Origin: Spirochaetaceae bacterium | Lineage (GTDB): Bacteria; Spirochaetota; Spirochaetia; UBA9216 | Reading direction: 5' to 3' | Assembly: GCA_028527945.1 (NCBI GenBank) | Contig: JAQQAK010000201.1 | Location: forward strand, 1 to 5,276 | DNA length: 5,276 bases | Part shown: in pieces, positions 1 through 5,276 of the stretch | Numbering within the stretch: position 1 is the first letter of the stretch | Layout of the letters: each line of letters starts with the position of its first letter | Position numbers and translations under genes: made by a program | The notes under the pieces: generated by a model | What the model was told of the DNA's origin: nothing | The model's input: only the letters and a program-made list of their open reading frames with translations | Databases searched by the model: none

Positions 1-60
1 AAAAATATAATAGATGCTCCGCTGAATACCCTGGAATATATAGATTATGGTTTGGAATAA
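1..60 (+). CDS. Possible 3' end of an upstream gene (partial)
   Basis: Frame 1 is open from the window edge to a TAA at 58-60 and would encode the C-terminus KNIIDAPLNTLEYIDYGLE. I do not recognise the protein from 19 residues. The reading is favoured because it would overlap the recJ start by 14 bp, in keeping with the tight packing and overlapping stop/start codons elsewhere in the window. Frame 3 is also open here (to about position 84), so frame choice alone is not decisive. If the reading is right, recJ is a downstream member of a longer operon. Confidence 0.4.
   Translation, partial: KNIIDAPLNTLEYIDYGLE
6..11 (+). promoter_or_regulatory. Possible -10 element (TATAAT) upstream of recJ
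   Basis: A perfect TATAAT lies at 6-11, which would put a transcription start near 18 and leave a leader of about 29 nt before the recJ ATG at 47. The matching -35 would fall outside the window, so it cannot be tested here. In AT-rich DNA a TATAAT often occurs by chance, and this one may lie inside the upstream coding region. Confidence 0.25.
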
Positions 61-2158
61 AAAAGAAATTAACTCTGAGAAGGTAAGATCTATTTCTTCA
101 AGATTTGGAATTGATCTTCTGACTTCTTCTATTTTTGAAAGACGTGGAATAACTGATTTTTCTGAAATTAAATTCTTTCTTGAAGATGATTTACAATATC
201 TTCATAATCCCTACAACTTTCTTGGAATGGAAGAAGTTGTTGAAAGAATAAAACAAGCGGCCTCTGAAGGTGAGAAGGTCAAGATCTTTGGCGACAGAGA
301 TGTAGATGGTATTACTTCAACTGTTCTCCTTTATACTGAGCTAAAAGCAATGGGAATAGATGTTGAATGGGCTTTACCGGAAGGTGATGACCCCTATGGA
401 ATTACAATTGCAGCTGTTGATGATTTTTATAAAAGATGCGGAAGTCTCCTTTTAACAGTGGACTGTGGTATTTCTAATTATAATGAAATAAAACATGCCG
501 CTGATCTTGGAATAGATACAATAGTAACTGATCATCATAATTGTCCGGAACTTCTTCCGCCTGCTTATGCAATTATTAATCCTAAACTTGAAGATAGTTG
601 CTATCCTTTTGCTCATCTTGCGGGCTGTGGCGTCGTATTAAAACTTATCTGGGCGTTAAGGTACACTAATAATTATAATTACAATCAAGAAATATGCATG
701 CTTAACATACGTCCTGGCAATGATAATTCATATATTCTGGACGCTATAAAAGTAAGGAATCTGGTGGAGCTTGAAAGAATTTCTGAAACATTTGTTCCAG
801 GAATGATAGATTCTTCAAATTCAAGATTGAAAGATTTTCTATCTCTTCCAATTTTTGTATATAATGCCGAACCTCAGAAAAAAATGCTTCACAATATTTT
901 TGGAAGTAATACAGATATTCATTTATTAGATACCGCGCCTGAAATTTGGAAAACTTTTCCATCATTAAGAGAAAAGAGTCTTCTCAAAATGAGAGACGGA
1001 AGTCGTATGAGTAAATATGGTGAAAAGCAGCCTGAAGAAATAGATGTTTTCTTTAATCTTTTTTACACCTTTATTATAAAAAAAGATCCGGCCCTATCTA
1101 CTGATTTTGAGAAAAATCTTGATCTTGTTGCCCTTGGTACAATAGCAGATATGATGCCTCTTTCTGACGAAAACAGAATTATAGTTAAAAGGGGAATGAA
1201 TGTTTTAACAAGAACTGAAAGGCCGGGGCTTAGAAGCCTTCTTGCTTCAAAAAATCTGCTTGGAAAACCTTTGAGTACCAAGGATATTGGCTGGCAGATT
1301 ACTCCTATAATAAATGCCACAGGTCGTCTTGGTGTGCCTTCAAAGGCTGTCGAGCTTTTGCTTGCAGATAATCCTGAAGATATAAACAGACTTACAGAAG
1401 AAGTTATTGGGCTTAACAGAAAACGAAAAAAGCTTGGTGAGGATGCCTGGAAAAAGCTTTTGCCGCAGGCTAAACAGAGCTATCAGGATATGGACGCAAA
1501 GCTTGTTATGGTTGCGGATAAATCTTTAAACCGTGGTATTACAGGTATAATGGCCGCAAGGCTAGCTAACTTTTTTGGAGTTCCTGCAATGGCAATTGCT
1601 ATTCTTGATGACAAGGCTGTTGGATCTATTAGAAGCGCGATGGATATAAATGTAAAAAATTTCATAGCCGGAGCTCAGGATTTATGTATAGATTTTGGCG
1701 GCCATGATTTTGCTGCCGGTTATAGTATTGAGCTTTCCAAATTCGCAGAGTTTTCTGCAAGAATAGAAGCTCTTGCTCCAAAATTAAAAGGACCAGACGT
1801 TTCAGAGTCATCAATAGATATTGATGCAGAAATACCTCACTCTTATATGAACCCGGATTTAATAAAAATAGTTGAAATATTTGAACCATATGGAGAAAAC
1901 TGTCCGGCGCTTTTATTTTTAACTAAACAAGTTAAGATTGAGAGTATGGAGCTTCTTGGAAAAACAGAAAAACAGCATTTAAAGCTTCTTCTTGCTGCTG
2001 GAAAATATAAATGGCCCGCAGTTTATTGGAACGCAGCTGAGCGTGCTAACAGAGATTTTAAAATAGGTGATACGGTTGATATAGTATTTCGCTTGGGGCG
2101 AAATTATTTTATGAATAAGGAAAGTTTGCAACTTACAATAATGGATTTAAATAAATGA
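47..2158 (+). CDS. recJ: Single-stranded-DNA-specific exonuclease RecJ, with an inserted domain
   Basis: RecJ degrades single-stranded DNA 5'-3' in the cytoplasm during RecF-pathway recombination, mismatch repair and fork processing. The DHH phosphoesterase motifs are visible. Motif I is GDRDVDG (D83, D85, D87), motif II is VDCG (D139), motif III is TDHH (D162-H163-H164), and motif IV is DLVALGTIAD (D368). These should bind the two catalytic metal ions. The DHHA1 domain follows, with NATGRLG, NRGITGIMAARL (495-506) and GGHDFAAG (551-558). A C-terminal OB-like region contains FEPYGENCP. The protein is 703 residues; usual bacterial RecJ is about 550-580. The excess, about T207-E331, falls between motifs III and IV. 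The ATG at 47 is preferred because stops at 8-13 close the frame upstream. No strong ribosome site precedes it (TGGA at 31-34 is distant), so coupling to an upstream gene is possible. The gene overlaps the next by ATGA. Confidence 0.96.
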   Translation: MVWNKKEINSEKVRSISSRFGIDLLTSSIFERRGITDFSEIKFFLEDDLQYLHNPYNFLGMEEVVERIKQAASEGEKVKIFGDRDVDGITSTVLLYTELKAMGIDVEWALPEGDDPYGITIAAVDDFYKRCGSLLLTVDCGISNYNEIKHAADLGIDTIVTDHHNCPELLPPAYAIINPKLEDSCYPFAHLAGCGVVLKLIWALRYTNNYNYNQEICMLNIRPGNDNSYILDAIKVRNLVELERISETFVPGMIDSSNSRLKDFLSLPIFVYNAEPQKKMLHNIFGSNTDIHLLDTAPEIWKTFPSLREKSLLKMRDGSRMSKYGEKQPEEIDVFFNLFYTFIIKKDPALSTDFEKNLDLVALGTIADMMPLSDENRIIVKRGMNVLTRTERPGLRSLLASKNLLGKPLSTKDIGWQITPIINATGRLGVPSKAVELLLADNPEDINRLTEEVIGLNRKRKKLGEDAWKKLLPQAKQSYQDMDAKLVMVADKSLNRGITGIMAARLANFFGVPAMAIAILDDKAVGSIRSAMDINVKNFIAGAQDLCIDFGGHDFAAGYSIELSKFAEFSARIEALAPKLKGPDVSESSIDIDAEIPHSYMNPDLIKIVEIFEPYGENCPALLFLTKQVKIESMELLGKTEKQHLKLLLAAGKYKWPAVYWNAAERANRDFKIGDTVDIVFRLGRNYFMNKESLQLTIMDLNK

Positions 2159-3042
2159 AAAAAAAATTAGTATTAATTCTCTTTTTTATATTAATGGCCT
2201 GCAGTTCTTATGCAGTGGATTTATTCGTTCCGGCTTCTGTAAAACAAGGTGGAGTTATTACCGTGTTTGTAAAAGGTGGTGAAGAAGGGCTTAAGATTTC
2301 GCTTTCAAAAGGTGACAAGTTTTATTCTAATTCTGAATGTTTTGAAGATAATCTTGATGGACATAATGTAATTATAGGTCTTCTTGGAGTCCCTTCAACT
2401 TTACCTGTAGGAACTTATACTGTAAAACTTGAAGATCAGACAAAAAATATCGAGGTTATAAAAGAGTCATTCATATGTGAAGATATTCCACTAAATAGTC
2501 ATATGACTTCTCTTAGGCAGGATGATGGCGAACAAAGGCGGGAGCAGGCCAGGGCTCTGACAAAGATTTTATTAAAAGTTAATAAAGATGACGTTTATGA
2601 GAACGGAATATTGAAAAAACCTGTTACTGAACTGAGAATTACTTCTTTTTATGGAGACAGGCGAACGTATCTTTATGATGACGGAACCAAAGCAAAATCT
2701 ATTCATAATGGCATAGATTATTCAGCTGTTCCTGGAACTTCAGTATATGCTGCTGGTGAAGGGCAAATAGTTTTTGCAGGAGATCGTATAATTACCGGAT
2801 TAAGTGTAGTTATAGAACATCTCCCAGGAGTTTATTCTCTCTATTATCATTTAAGTGGTATTGATACAGAATTAGGGCAAAGCGTAAAAAAAGGAGAACT
2901 TATTGGAGAAGTAGGGGCAACAGGTCTTGCAACTGGAGCTCATTTGCATTGGGAAATGAGGGTAGGAGGAGTTGCTGTTAAGCCTGAGCCGTTTCTATCT
3001 ACCGGTATAATTGACAAAGCTTTTATTTTAAGTAATATGTAG
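2155..3042 (+). CDS. Exported M23 (LytM-type) zinc metallopeptidase
   Basis: This is a probable cell-envelope peptidase that cleaves peptidoglycan cross-links or regulates amidases. The 295-residue protein starts with a signal sequence: three lysines, a hydrophobic stretch L5-M14, then ACSSYA. Cleavage after A20 (SYA|VD) by signal peptidase I fits. C16 in LMAC could instead be a relaxed spirochaetal lipobox, making it a lipoprotein. Residues about 22-105 look like a beta-sandwich N-terminal domain (VPASVKQGG and later PVGTYTVKL), as often precedes M23 domains. The M23 domain, about 160-285, keeps all the LytM residues: H184-N-G-I-D188, H232 in YYHLS, and H263-L-H265. By family knowledge H184, D188 and H265 bind zinc, while H232 and H263 act in catalysis, so an active enzyme is expected. 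The start overlaps the recJ stop (ATGA), suggesting translational coupling. The end is a tandem TAG-TAA. The exact substrate is unknown. Confidence 0.93.
   Translation: MKKKLVLILFFILMACSSYAVDLFVPASVKQGGVITVFVKGGEEGLKISLSKGDKFYSNSECFEDNLDGHNVIIGLLGVPSTLPVGTYTVKLEDQTKNIEVIKESFICEDIPLNSHMTSLRQDDGEQRREQARALTKILLKVNKDDVYENGILKKPVTELRITSFYGDRRTYLYDDGTKAKSIHNGIDYSAVPGTSVYAAGEGQIVFAGDRIITGLSVVIEHLPGVYSLYYHLSGIDTELGQSVKKGELIGEVGATGLATGAHLHWEMRVGGVAVKPEPFLSTGIIDKAFILSNM
3011..3038 (+). promoter_or_regulatory. Probable internal promoter for rpsU
   Basis: TTGACA (3011-3016) matches the -35 consensus exactly. It is followed after 16 bp by TAATAT (3033-3038), which matches 4 of 6 positions of the -10 consensus. 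It lies in the last codons of the M23 gene and would start transcripts near 3045, about 20-28 nt before the rpsU start. It would let a ribosomal-protein gene be expressed independently of the recJ-peptidase transcript. This is a consensus match only; no start-site data are available. Confidence 0.5.
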
Positions 3043-3058
3043 TAACAATAAATTTATG

Positions 3059-3069
3059 AGGGGGTGATT
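3059..3069 (+). promoter_or_regulatory. Extended Shine-Dalgarno sequence of rpsU
   Basis: AGGGGGTGATT can pair over 11 positions with the conserved bacterial 16S rRNA 3' end (GAUCACCUCCU), using two G-U wobbles. It is by far the strongest ribosome-binding site in the window. It covers the in-frame GTG (3064-3066) and ATT (3067-3069), so those codons sit inside the paired region. The next in-frame candidate, ATC at 3073, is 8 nt after the AGGGGG core, which is a normal spacing. This site therefore argues for initiation at 3073 rather than 3064. Confidence 0.7.
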
Positions 3070-3282
3070 GCTATCGCTCATGTTAATATTGATGAAGGTG
3101 AACCATTAGAAAAGGCTATTAAACGCTTTAAGAGAATGGTTGAGAAAGAAGGTATTATACGTGAATGGAAGAAGCGTGAATACTTTGAAAAACCTTCTAC
3201 CATCAAAAATCGAAAGAAGAAAGCGATGGAGCGCAAGCAGATGAAAAAGCAGCGCAAAATCCAGAACATGAAGTCTTACTAG
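3064..3282 (+). CDS. rpsU: Small ribosomal subunit protein bS21
   Basis: bS21 is a small basic protein of the 30S platform, located near the anti-Shine-Dalgarno end of 16S rRNA. The family signature is clear: AHVNIDEGEPLEKAIKRFKR, then VEKEGIIREWKKREYFEKPS and a lysine/arginine-rich tail. The length of 69-72 residues fits the family. The start is the difficult point. The only conventional in-frame start is the GTG at 3064, giving M-I-A-I-A-H-V, but it lies inside the ribosome-binding site. The family normally begins just before the segment seen here as AHV, which would place the start at ATC 3073 (69 residues). No in-frame ATG exists before the KRM codon about 24 residues in, which would delete conserved sequence. 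The coordinates given use GTG as the conservative choice. The gene follows the M23 gene by 21 bp and is closed by a terminator. Confidence 0.95.
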   Translation: MIAIAHVNIDEGEPLEKAIKRFKRMVEKEGIIREWKKREYFEKPSTIKNRKKKAMERKQMKKQRKIQNMKSY

Positions 3283-3287
3283 CAATC

Positions 3288-3305
3288 AGCCGGTGATAGC
3301 CGGCT
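3288..3305 (+). other. Hairpin just after rpsU
   Basis: AGCCGG (3288-3293) and CCGGCT (3300-3305) form a perfect 6-bp stem with a 6-nt loop, starting 6 bp after the rpsU stop. No T-run follows, so it is not itself an intrinsic terminator. It could protect the 3' end of the rpsU mRNA or assist the terminator hairpin just downstream. Confidence 0.6.
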
Positions 3306-3314
3306 TATTACTCG

Positions 3315-3342
3315 GGCCGCCATTTATAGGCGGTCTTTTTTT
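3315..3342 (+). terminator. Rho-independent terminator after rpsU
   Basis: GGCCGCC (3315-3321) pairs with GGCGGTC (3329-3335) over 7 bp including one G-T pair, with a 7-nt loop, and is followed by seven T residues (3336-3342). It separates the recJ-peptidase-rpsU unit from the serC unit. Confidence 0.9.
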
Positions 3343-3345
3343 ATG

Positions 3346-3383
3346 TTACAACAAGTATTCTCAACCAACTAAAGTAGTTGTAA
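3346..3383 (+). repeat. Nested inverted repeats upstream of serC
   Basis: Two dyads share one right arm. TTACAAC (3346-3352) is the exact inverse of GTTGTAA (3377-3383), and CAACTA (3366-3371) is the exact inverse of TAGTTG (3375-3380) with a 3-nt spacer. The two pairings are mutually exclusive as RNA structures. As DNA they resemble operator half-sites overlapping the likely -35 of the serC promoter. A third pair, TCTCAAC (3359-3365) with GTTGAGA (3415-3421), spans the promoter. Confidence 0.5.
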
Positions 3384-3409
3384 ATTTGCTCTAAAAGTGA
3401 GATTATATA
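3378..3409 (+). promoter_or_regulatory. Possible serC operon promoter
   Basis: TTGTAA (3378-3383) resembles a -35, and an AT-run at 3402-3410 (ATTATATAT) offers several -10 candidates: ATTATA, TTATAT or TATATA at spacings of 18, 19 or 20 bp. Transcription would start near 3412-3418, giving a short leader before the ribosome site at 3431. A promoter is expected in this stretch because a terminator lies just upstream. The match is only moderate and the exact elements are uncertain. Confidence 0.4.
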
Positions 3410-3430
3410 TCCCAGTTGAGACTTAGTCAT

Positions 3431-3436
3431 GGAGAG
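3431..3436 (+). promoter_or_regulatory. serC ribosome-binding site (decides the start)
   Basis: GGAGAG ends 4 nt before the ATG at 3441, with 6 nt between its GGAG core and that ATG. The earlier in-frame ATG at 3429 overlaps this site and has no ribosome site of its own, so 3441 is the likely start. Confidence 0.8.
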
Positions 3437-3440
3437 AAAA

Positions 3441-4517
3441 ATGCGAAAATATAATTTTTACGCGGGGCCTTCAACCCTGCCTGTAGATGTTCTTGAAGAA
3501 ATTAAAACTGATATGGTTGATTACAAGGGAATGGGAATGTCTCTTATCGAAACAAGCCATAGAAGTAAGGAATATGATGAGATTCATAATAATGCTGTTC
3601 AGCTTGTTAAAGAACTTTTAAATCTTCCTGATAATTACAAGGTACTATTTCTTGGTGGTGGAGCTACATTACAGTTTACAATGATACCTTCAAATTTGAT
3701 GATTGAATCAAAACCTGCGTATTATACTCTTACTGGTGCCTGGGCAAAAAAAGCATACGCTGACGCTGGAAAGTTGGGACTTGCAAAGGCTGCTTATGAT
3801 GGTAAGGCTAATAATTATACTGAACTTCCGTCTGAACTTGATATAGATAAAAATGCTTCATATTTACATATTACATCAAACGAAACTATTGGCGGACTTG
3901 AATGGCAGAAGTTTCCAGACACAAAAGATGTTCCGCTTGTCGCAGATATGTCCAGTGATATTATGTCACGGCCTGTTCCGGCTGAAAAGTTTGGACTTAT
4001 TTATGCTGGTGCTCAGAAGAATCTTGGACCTGCAGGAACAACTCTTGTTATAATTAGAGATGATCTTCTTGAAAGAAGTAAGAATAAAACTCTTACGGCA
4101 TATCTTGATTATTCTATTCATGCTGATAAGAATTCGCTTTATAATACACCGCCTGTCTTTAGTATTTATGCCACCATGCTTGTATTGAAAAGATTAAAAG
4201 CTCTTGGAGGGCTCAAAGCTGTTGAGAAAGTTAATGCAGAAAAGGCCTCTCTGATATATGATGTAATAGATTCAAGCAATGGTTTTTATAAATGTCCTGT
4301 GCAGCAAGAAAACCGTTCCAAGATGAATATTGTATTTACAATGCAGAATGAAGAACTTGAAAAAGAATTTGTAAAAAAAGCTGAAGAAAAAGGTATGGTT
4401 GGTCTTAAAGGCCATAGAAGTGTAGGTGGATGCCGGGCTTCAGTTTATAATTCAATGCCTATGGAAGGGGCTGCTTGTCTTGCAAATTTTATGAAGGAAT
4501 TTGCTTTAACAAAATGA
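3441..4517 (+). CDS. serC: Phosphoserine aminotransferase SerC
   Basis: SerC is a cytoplasmic PLP enzyme that converts 3-phosphohydroxypyruvate and glutamate to O-phosphoserine and 2-oxoglutarate, the second step of serine biosynthesis. It may also act in vitamin B6 synthesis. The 358-residue product matches the family length of about 360. It opens with MRKYNFYAGPS, the typical SerC N-terminus. Visible motifs are LGGGATLQF (71-79), W101 in TGAWAKKA (stacks on PLP), NETIGG, ADMSSDIMSRP with D169 (pairs with the pyridine nitrogen), and AGAQKNLGPAG with K193, the Schiff-base lysine. GHRSVGGCRAS contains H325, R326 and R332, the phosphate/carboxylate-binding cluster that distinguishes SerC from related aminotransferases. 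All key residues are present, so an active enzyme is expected. It is the first gene after a terminator and overlaps the next by ATGA. No serA or serB is in the window. Confidence 0.97.
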   Translation: MRKYNFYAGPSTLPVDVLEEIKTDMVDYKGMGMSLIETSHRSKEYDEIHNNAVQLVKELLNLPDNYKVLFLGGGATLQFTMIPSNLMIESKPAYYTLTGAWAKKAYADAGKLGLAKAAYDGKANNYTELPSELDIDKNASYLHITSNETIGGLEWQKFPDTKDVPLVADMSSDIMSRPVPAEKFGLIYAGAQKNLGPAGTTLVIIRDDLLERSKNKTLTAYLDYSIHADKNSLYNTPPVFSIYATMLVLKRLKALGGLKAVEKVNAEKASLIYDVIDSSNGFYKCPVQQENRSKMNIVFTMQNEELEKEFVKKAEEKGMVGLKGHRSVGGCRASVYNSMPMEGAACLANFMKEFALTK

Positions 4518-4957
4518 AATTTGATGATGTAAACTTACAAATTATAAAACACCTGCAGGATGGAAGAAAATCTTACAAGATTATTGCTGATGAACTTTCA
4601 ATAACAGAGAATACAGTCAGGGCAAGAGTTAATAAGCTTGTAGATGAAGGGGTTCTGAATATTAGTGGTCTTATAGATCCTGAAAGAATTCCTGGCCATC
4701 AAACCGCAATAATAGGTGTTAAAATAAATAATATGCGTCTTGTTGAAAAGGGAGAAGAGTTTAGTAATCTCCGGGGTGTTATTTCAGTAGCTGTAGTAAC
4801 AGGACGTTATGATTTAATAGTTCAGGTTCTTTTAAATGAAGAGTTTAGCCTTCTTGAGTTTTATACTGATGAAGTTACAAAAATAGAGAATGTACAAGAT
4901 GTAGAAACTTTTATTGTCTACAAGGGATATAATATAAAAGTTCCCTACAAATTATAG
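4514..4957 (+). CDS. Lrp/AsnC-family transcriptional regulator
   Basis: The 147-residue protein has the standard Lrp/AsnC layout and length. An N-terminal winged helix-turn-helix runs from about 4 to 48 (DDVNLQIIKHLQDGRKSY, then ADELSITENTVRARVNKLVDEG, recognition helix about 31-42). A C-terminal RAM-type domain runs from about 65 to 140 and includes VVTGRYDLIVQV (94-105), the glycine/aspartate strand that lines the effector pocket in this family. Such proteins form dimers and octamers, bind amino acids, and often regulate their own operon or nearby amino-acid genes. The start at 4514 is chosen because it gives the canonical N-terminus and an ATGA overlap with the serC stop. An earlier in-frame ATG at 4475 would add 13 residues translated from serC sequence. 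AAGGA at 4494-4498 is distant (15 nt), so coupled translation is likely. Serine or a related amino acid is a plausible effector, by context only. Confidence 0.92.
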   Translation: MKFDDVNLQIIKHLQDGRKSYKIIADELSITENTVRARVNKLVDEGVLNISGLIDPERIPGHQTAIIGVKINNMRLVEKGEEFSNLRGVISVAVVTGRYDLIVQVLLNEEFSLLEFYTDEVTKIENVQDVETFIVYKGYNIKVPYKL

Positions 4958-4972
4958 AAAGGGAGAGTTGTT

Positions 4973-5276
4973 TTGGCAGATCTTAAAACAAAATATATGG
5001 GGCTTGAATTATCTTCACCTGTTGTTGCAGCAAGTTCAAGCTTAACTTCAACCGTAGATAAAGTAAAAGAGTTAGAACAGAACGGTGCTGGTGCTGTTGT
5101 TCTGAAATCGCTTTTTGAAGAGCAGATACTGTATGAAAGTAATAAAATGACGGAAGAATTTGATTCCGGTGTACATGCTGATGCTCTTGATTTTTTTAAT
5201 GGAATGGTTACAAACTTTTTCCTTGATGAATATTTATCGTTAGTTGAAGATTGCAAGAAAGCTGTCAATATTCCTA
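4973..5276 (+). CDS. Dihydroorotate-dehydrogenase-like protein (5' part)
   Basis: The first 101 codons are present and the gene runs off the window. The start is TTG at 4973, preceded by GGGAG (4961-4965) at a 7-nt spacing; the next in-frame ATG (4997, codon 9) has no ribosome site and would remove the family-typical ADLKTKYMGLEL start. Residues 10-50 (LELSSPVVAASSSLTSTVDKV, then the segment ending GAGAVVLKSLFEEQI) match the N-terminal strands of the FMN-binding TIM barrel of PyrD-type proteins. The wording resembles the "dihydroorotate dehydrogenase-like" subgroup more than classical class 1A or class 2 PyrD. The catalytic residue and the C-terminal FMN site lie beyond the window, so enzymatic activity cannot be judged. 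It is 15 bp downstream of the Lrp-type gene and probably shares its transcript. Confidence 0.85.
   Translation, partial: MADLKTKYMGLELSSPVVAASSSLTSTVDKVKELEQNGAGAVVLKSLFEEQILYESNKMTEEFDSGVHADALDFFNGMVTNFFLDEYLSLVEDCKKAVNIP

Noticed and set aside
744..965. Antisense open frame of 73 codons within recJ
   Set aside because: It lies opposite the RecJ insertion, has no recognisable motifs or ribosome site, and the sense strand reads as continuous coding sequence.
1063..1889. Three antisense open frames of 60-85 codons opposite recJ
   Set aside because: They mirror conserved RecJ motif regions on the other strand; these are chance frames produced by the codon bias of recJ.
3078..3269. Antisense open frame opposite rpsU
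   Set aside because: It is the complement of a lysine-rich gene, which yields phenylalanine/leucine-rich chance frames. rpsU is clearly the real gene.
3429..3440. Alternative serC start at ATG 3429
   Set aside because: The ATG overlaps the GGAGAG ribosome site, which serves the ATG at 3441; the typical SerC N-terminus begins at 3441.
3343..3440. Riboswitch or small RNA in the serC leader
   Set aside because: The stretch is under 100 bp, most of it lies upstream of the likely transcription start, and no known riboswitch core was recognised. Operator-type repeats explain it better.
3853..4053. Second + strand frame inside serC
   Set aside because: It lies out of frame over the conserved PLP region of SerC, with no family match or ribosome site.
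4475..4513. Alternative start of the Lrp-type gene at ATG 4475
   Set aside because: It would add 13 residues out of frame with serC coding; the ATG at 4514 gives the canonical family start and the ATGA overlap.
4945..5268. Antisense open frame of 107 codons at the right end
   Set aside because: The + strand over the same bases reads as a clear DHOD-like N-terminus with a ribosome site. The antisense product is serine-rich and featureless.
1..5276. Mobile element, defence island or CRISPR array
   Set aside because: No transposase, integrase, target-site duplications, spaced direct repeats or defence-type domains are visible; every gene reads as chromosomal housekeeping.

Overview
The window is a compact, AT-rich bacterial segment (roughly one-third G+C by eye) with every supported gene on the + strand. 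The best guess for the host is a spirochaete of the Treponema group. This rests on the AT-rich codon use, a RecJ enlarged by a domain-sized insertion, an exported M23 peptidase beside recJ, and the overall protein style. It is inference, because no 16S or other marker lies in the window.

Layout. Positions 1-60 hold what may be the last codons of an upstream gene, overlapping the start of recJ by 14 bp. recJ (47-2158) encodes a 703-residue single-strand-specific 5'-3' exonuclease with the DHH/DHHA1 motifs and about 125 extra residues between motifs III and IV. A secreted M23/LytM-type peptidase gene (2155-3042) overlaps the recJ stop by an ATGA. The small gene rpsU (bS21) follows 21 bp later and ends in two tandem hairpins, the second an intrinsic terminator (3315-3342). 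A promoter-like sequence with a perfect TTGACA lies in the last codons of the peptidase gene, so rpsU is probably also transcribed on its own.

The second unit starts after the terminator. An intergenic region of about 100 bp carries nested CAAC/GTTG inverted repeats and a probable promoter. It leads into serC (phosphoserine aminotransferase, 3441-4517), an Lrp/AsnC-family regulator (4514-4957, ATGA overlap with serC), and the first 101 codons of a dihydroorotate-dehydrogenase-like flavoprotein (4973 to the window end, TTG start). These three look like one operon: serine biosynthesis, a likely amino-acid-sensing regulator, and a flavin oxidoreductase of uncertain role.

No mobile element, CRISPR array, tRNA, rRNA or evident defence system is present, and most of the content is housekeeping. 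The points most worth a second look are the rpsU translation start, where an 11-nt Shine-Dalgarno match covers the only conventional start codon and points to an AUC start; the inserted domain in RecJ; and the inverted-repeat cluster in front of serC.
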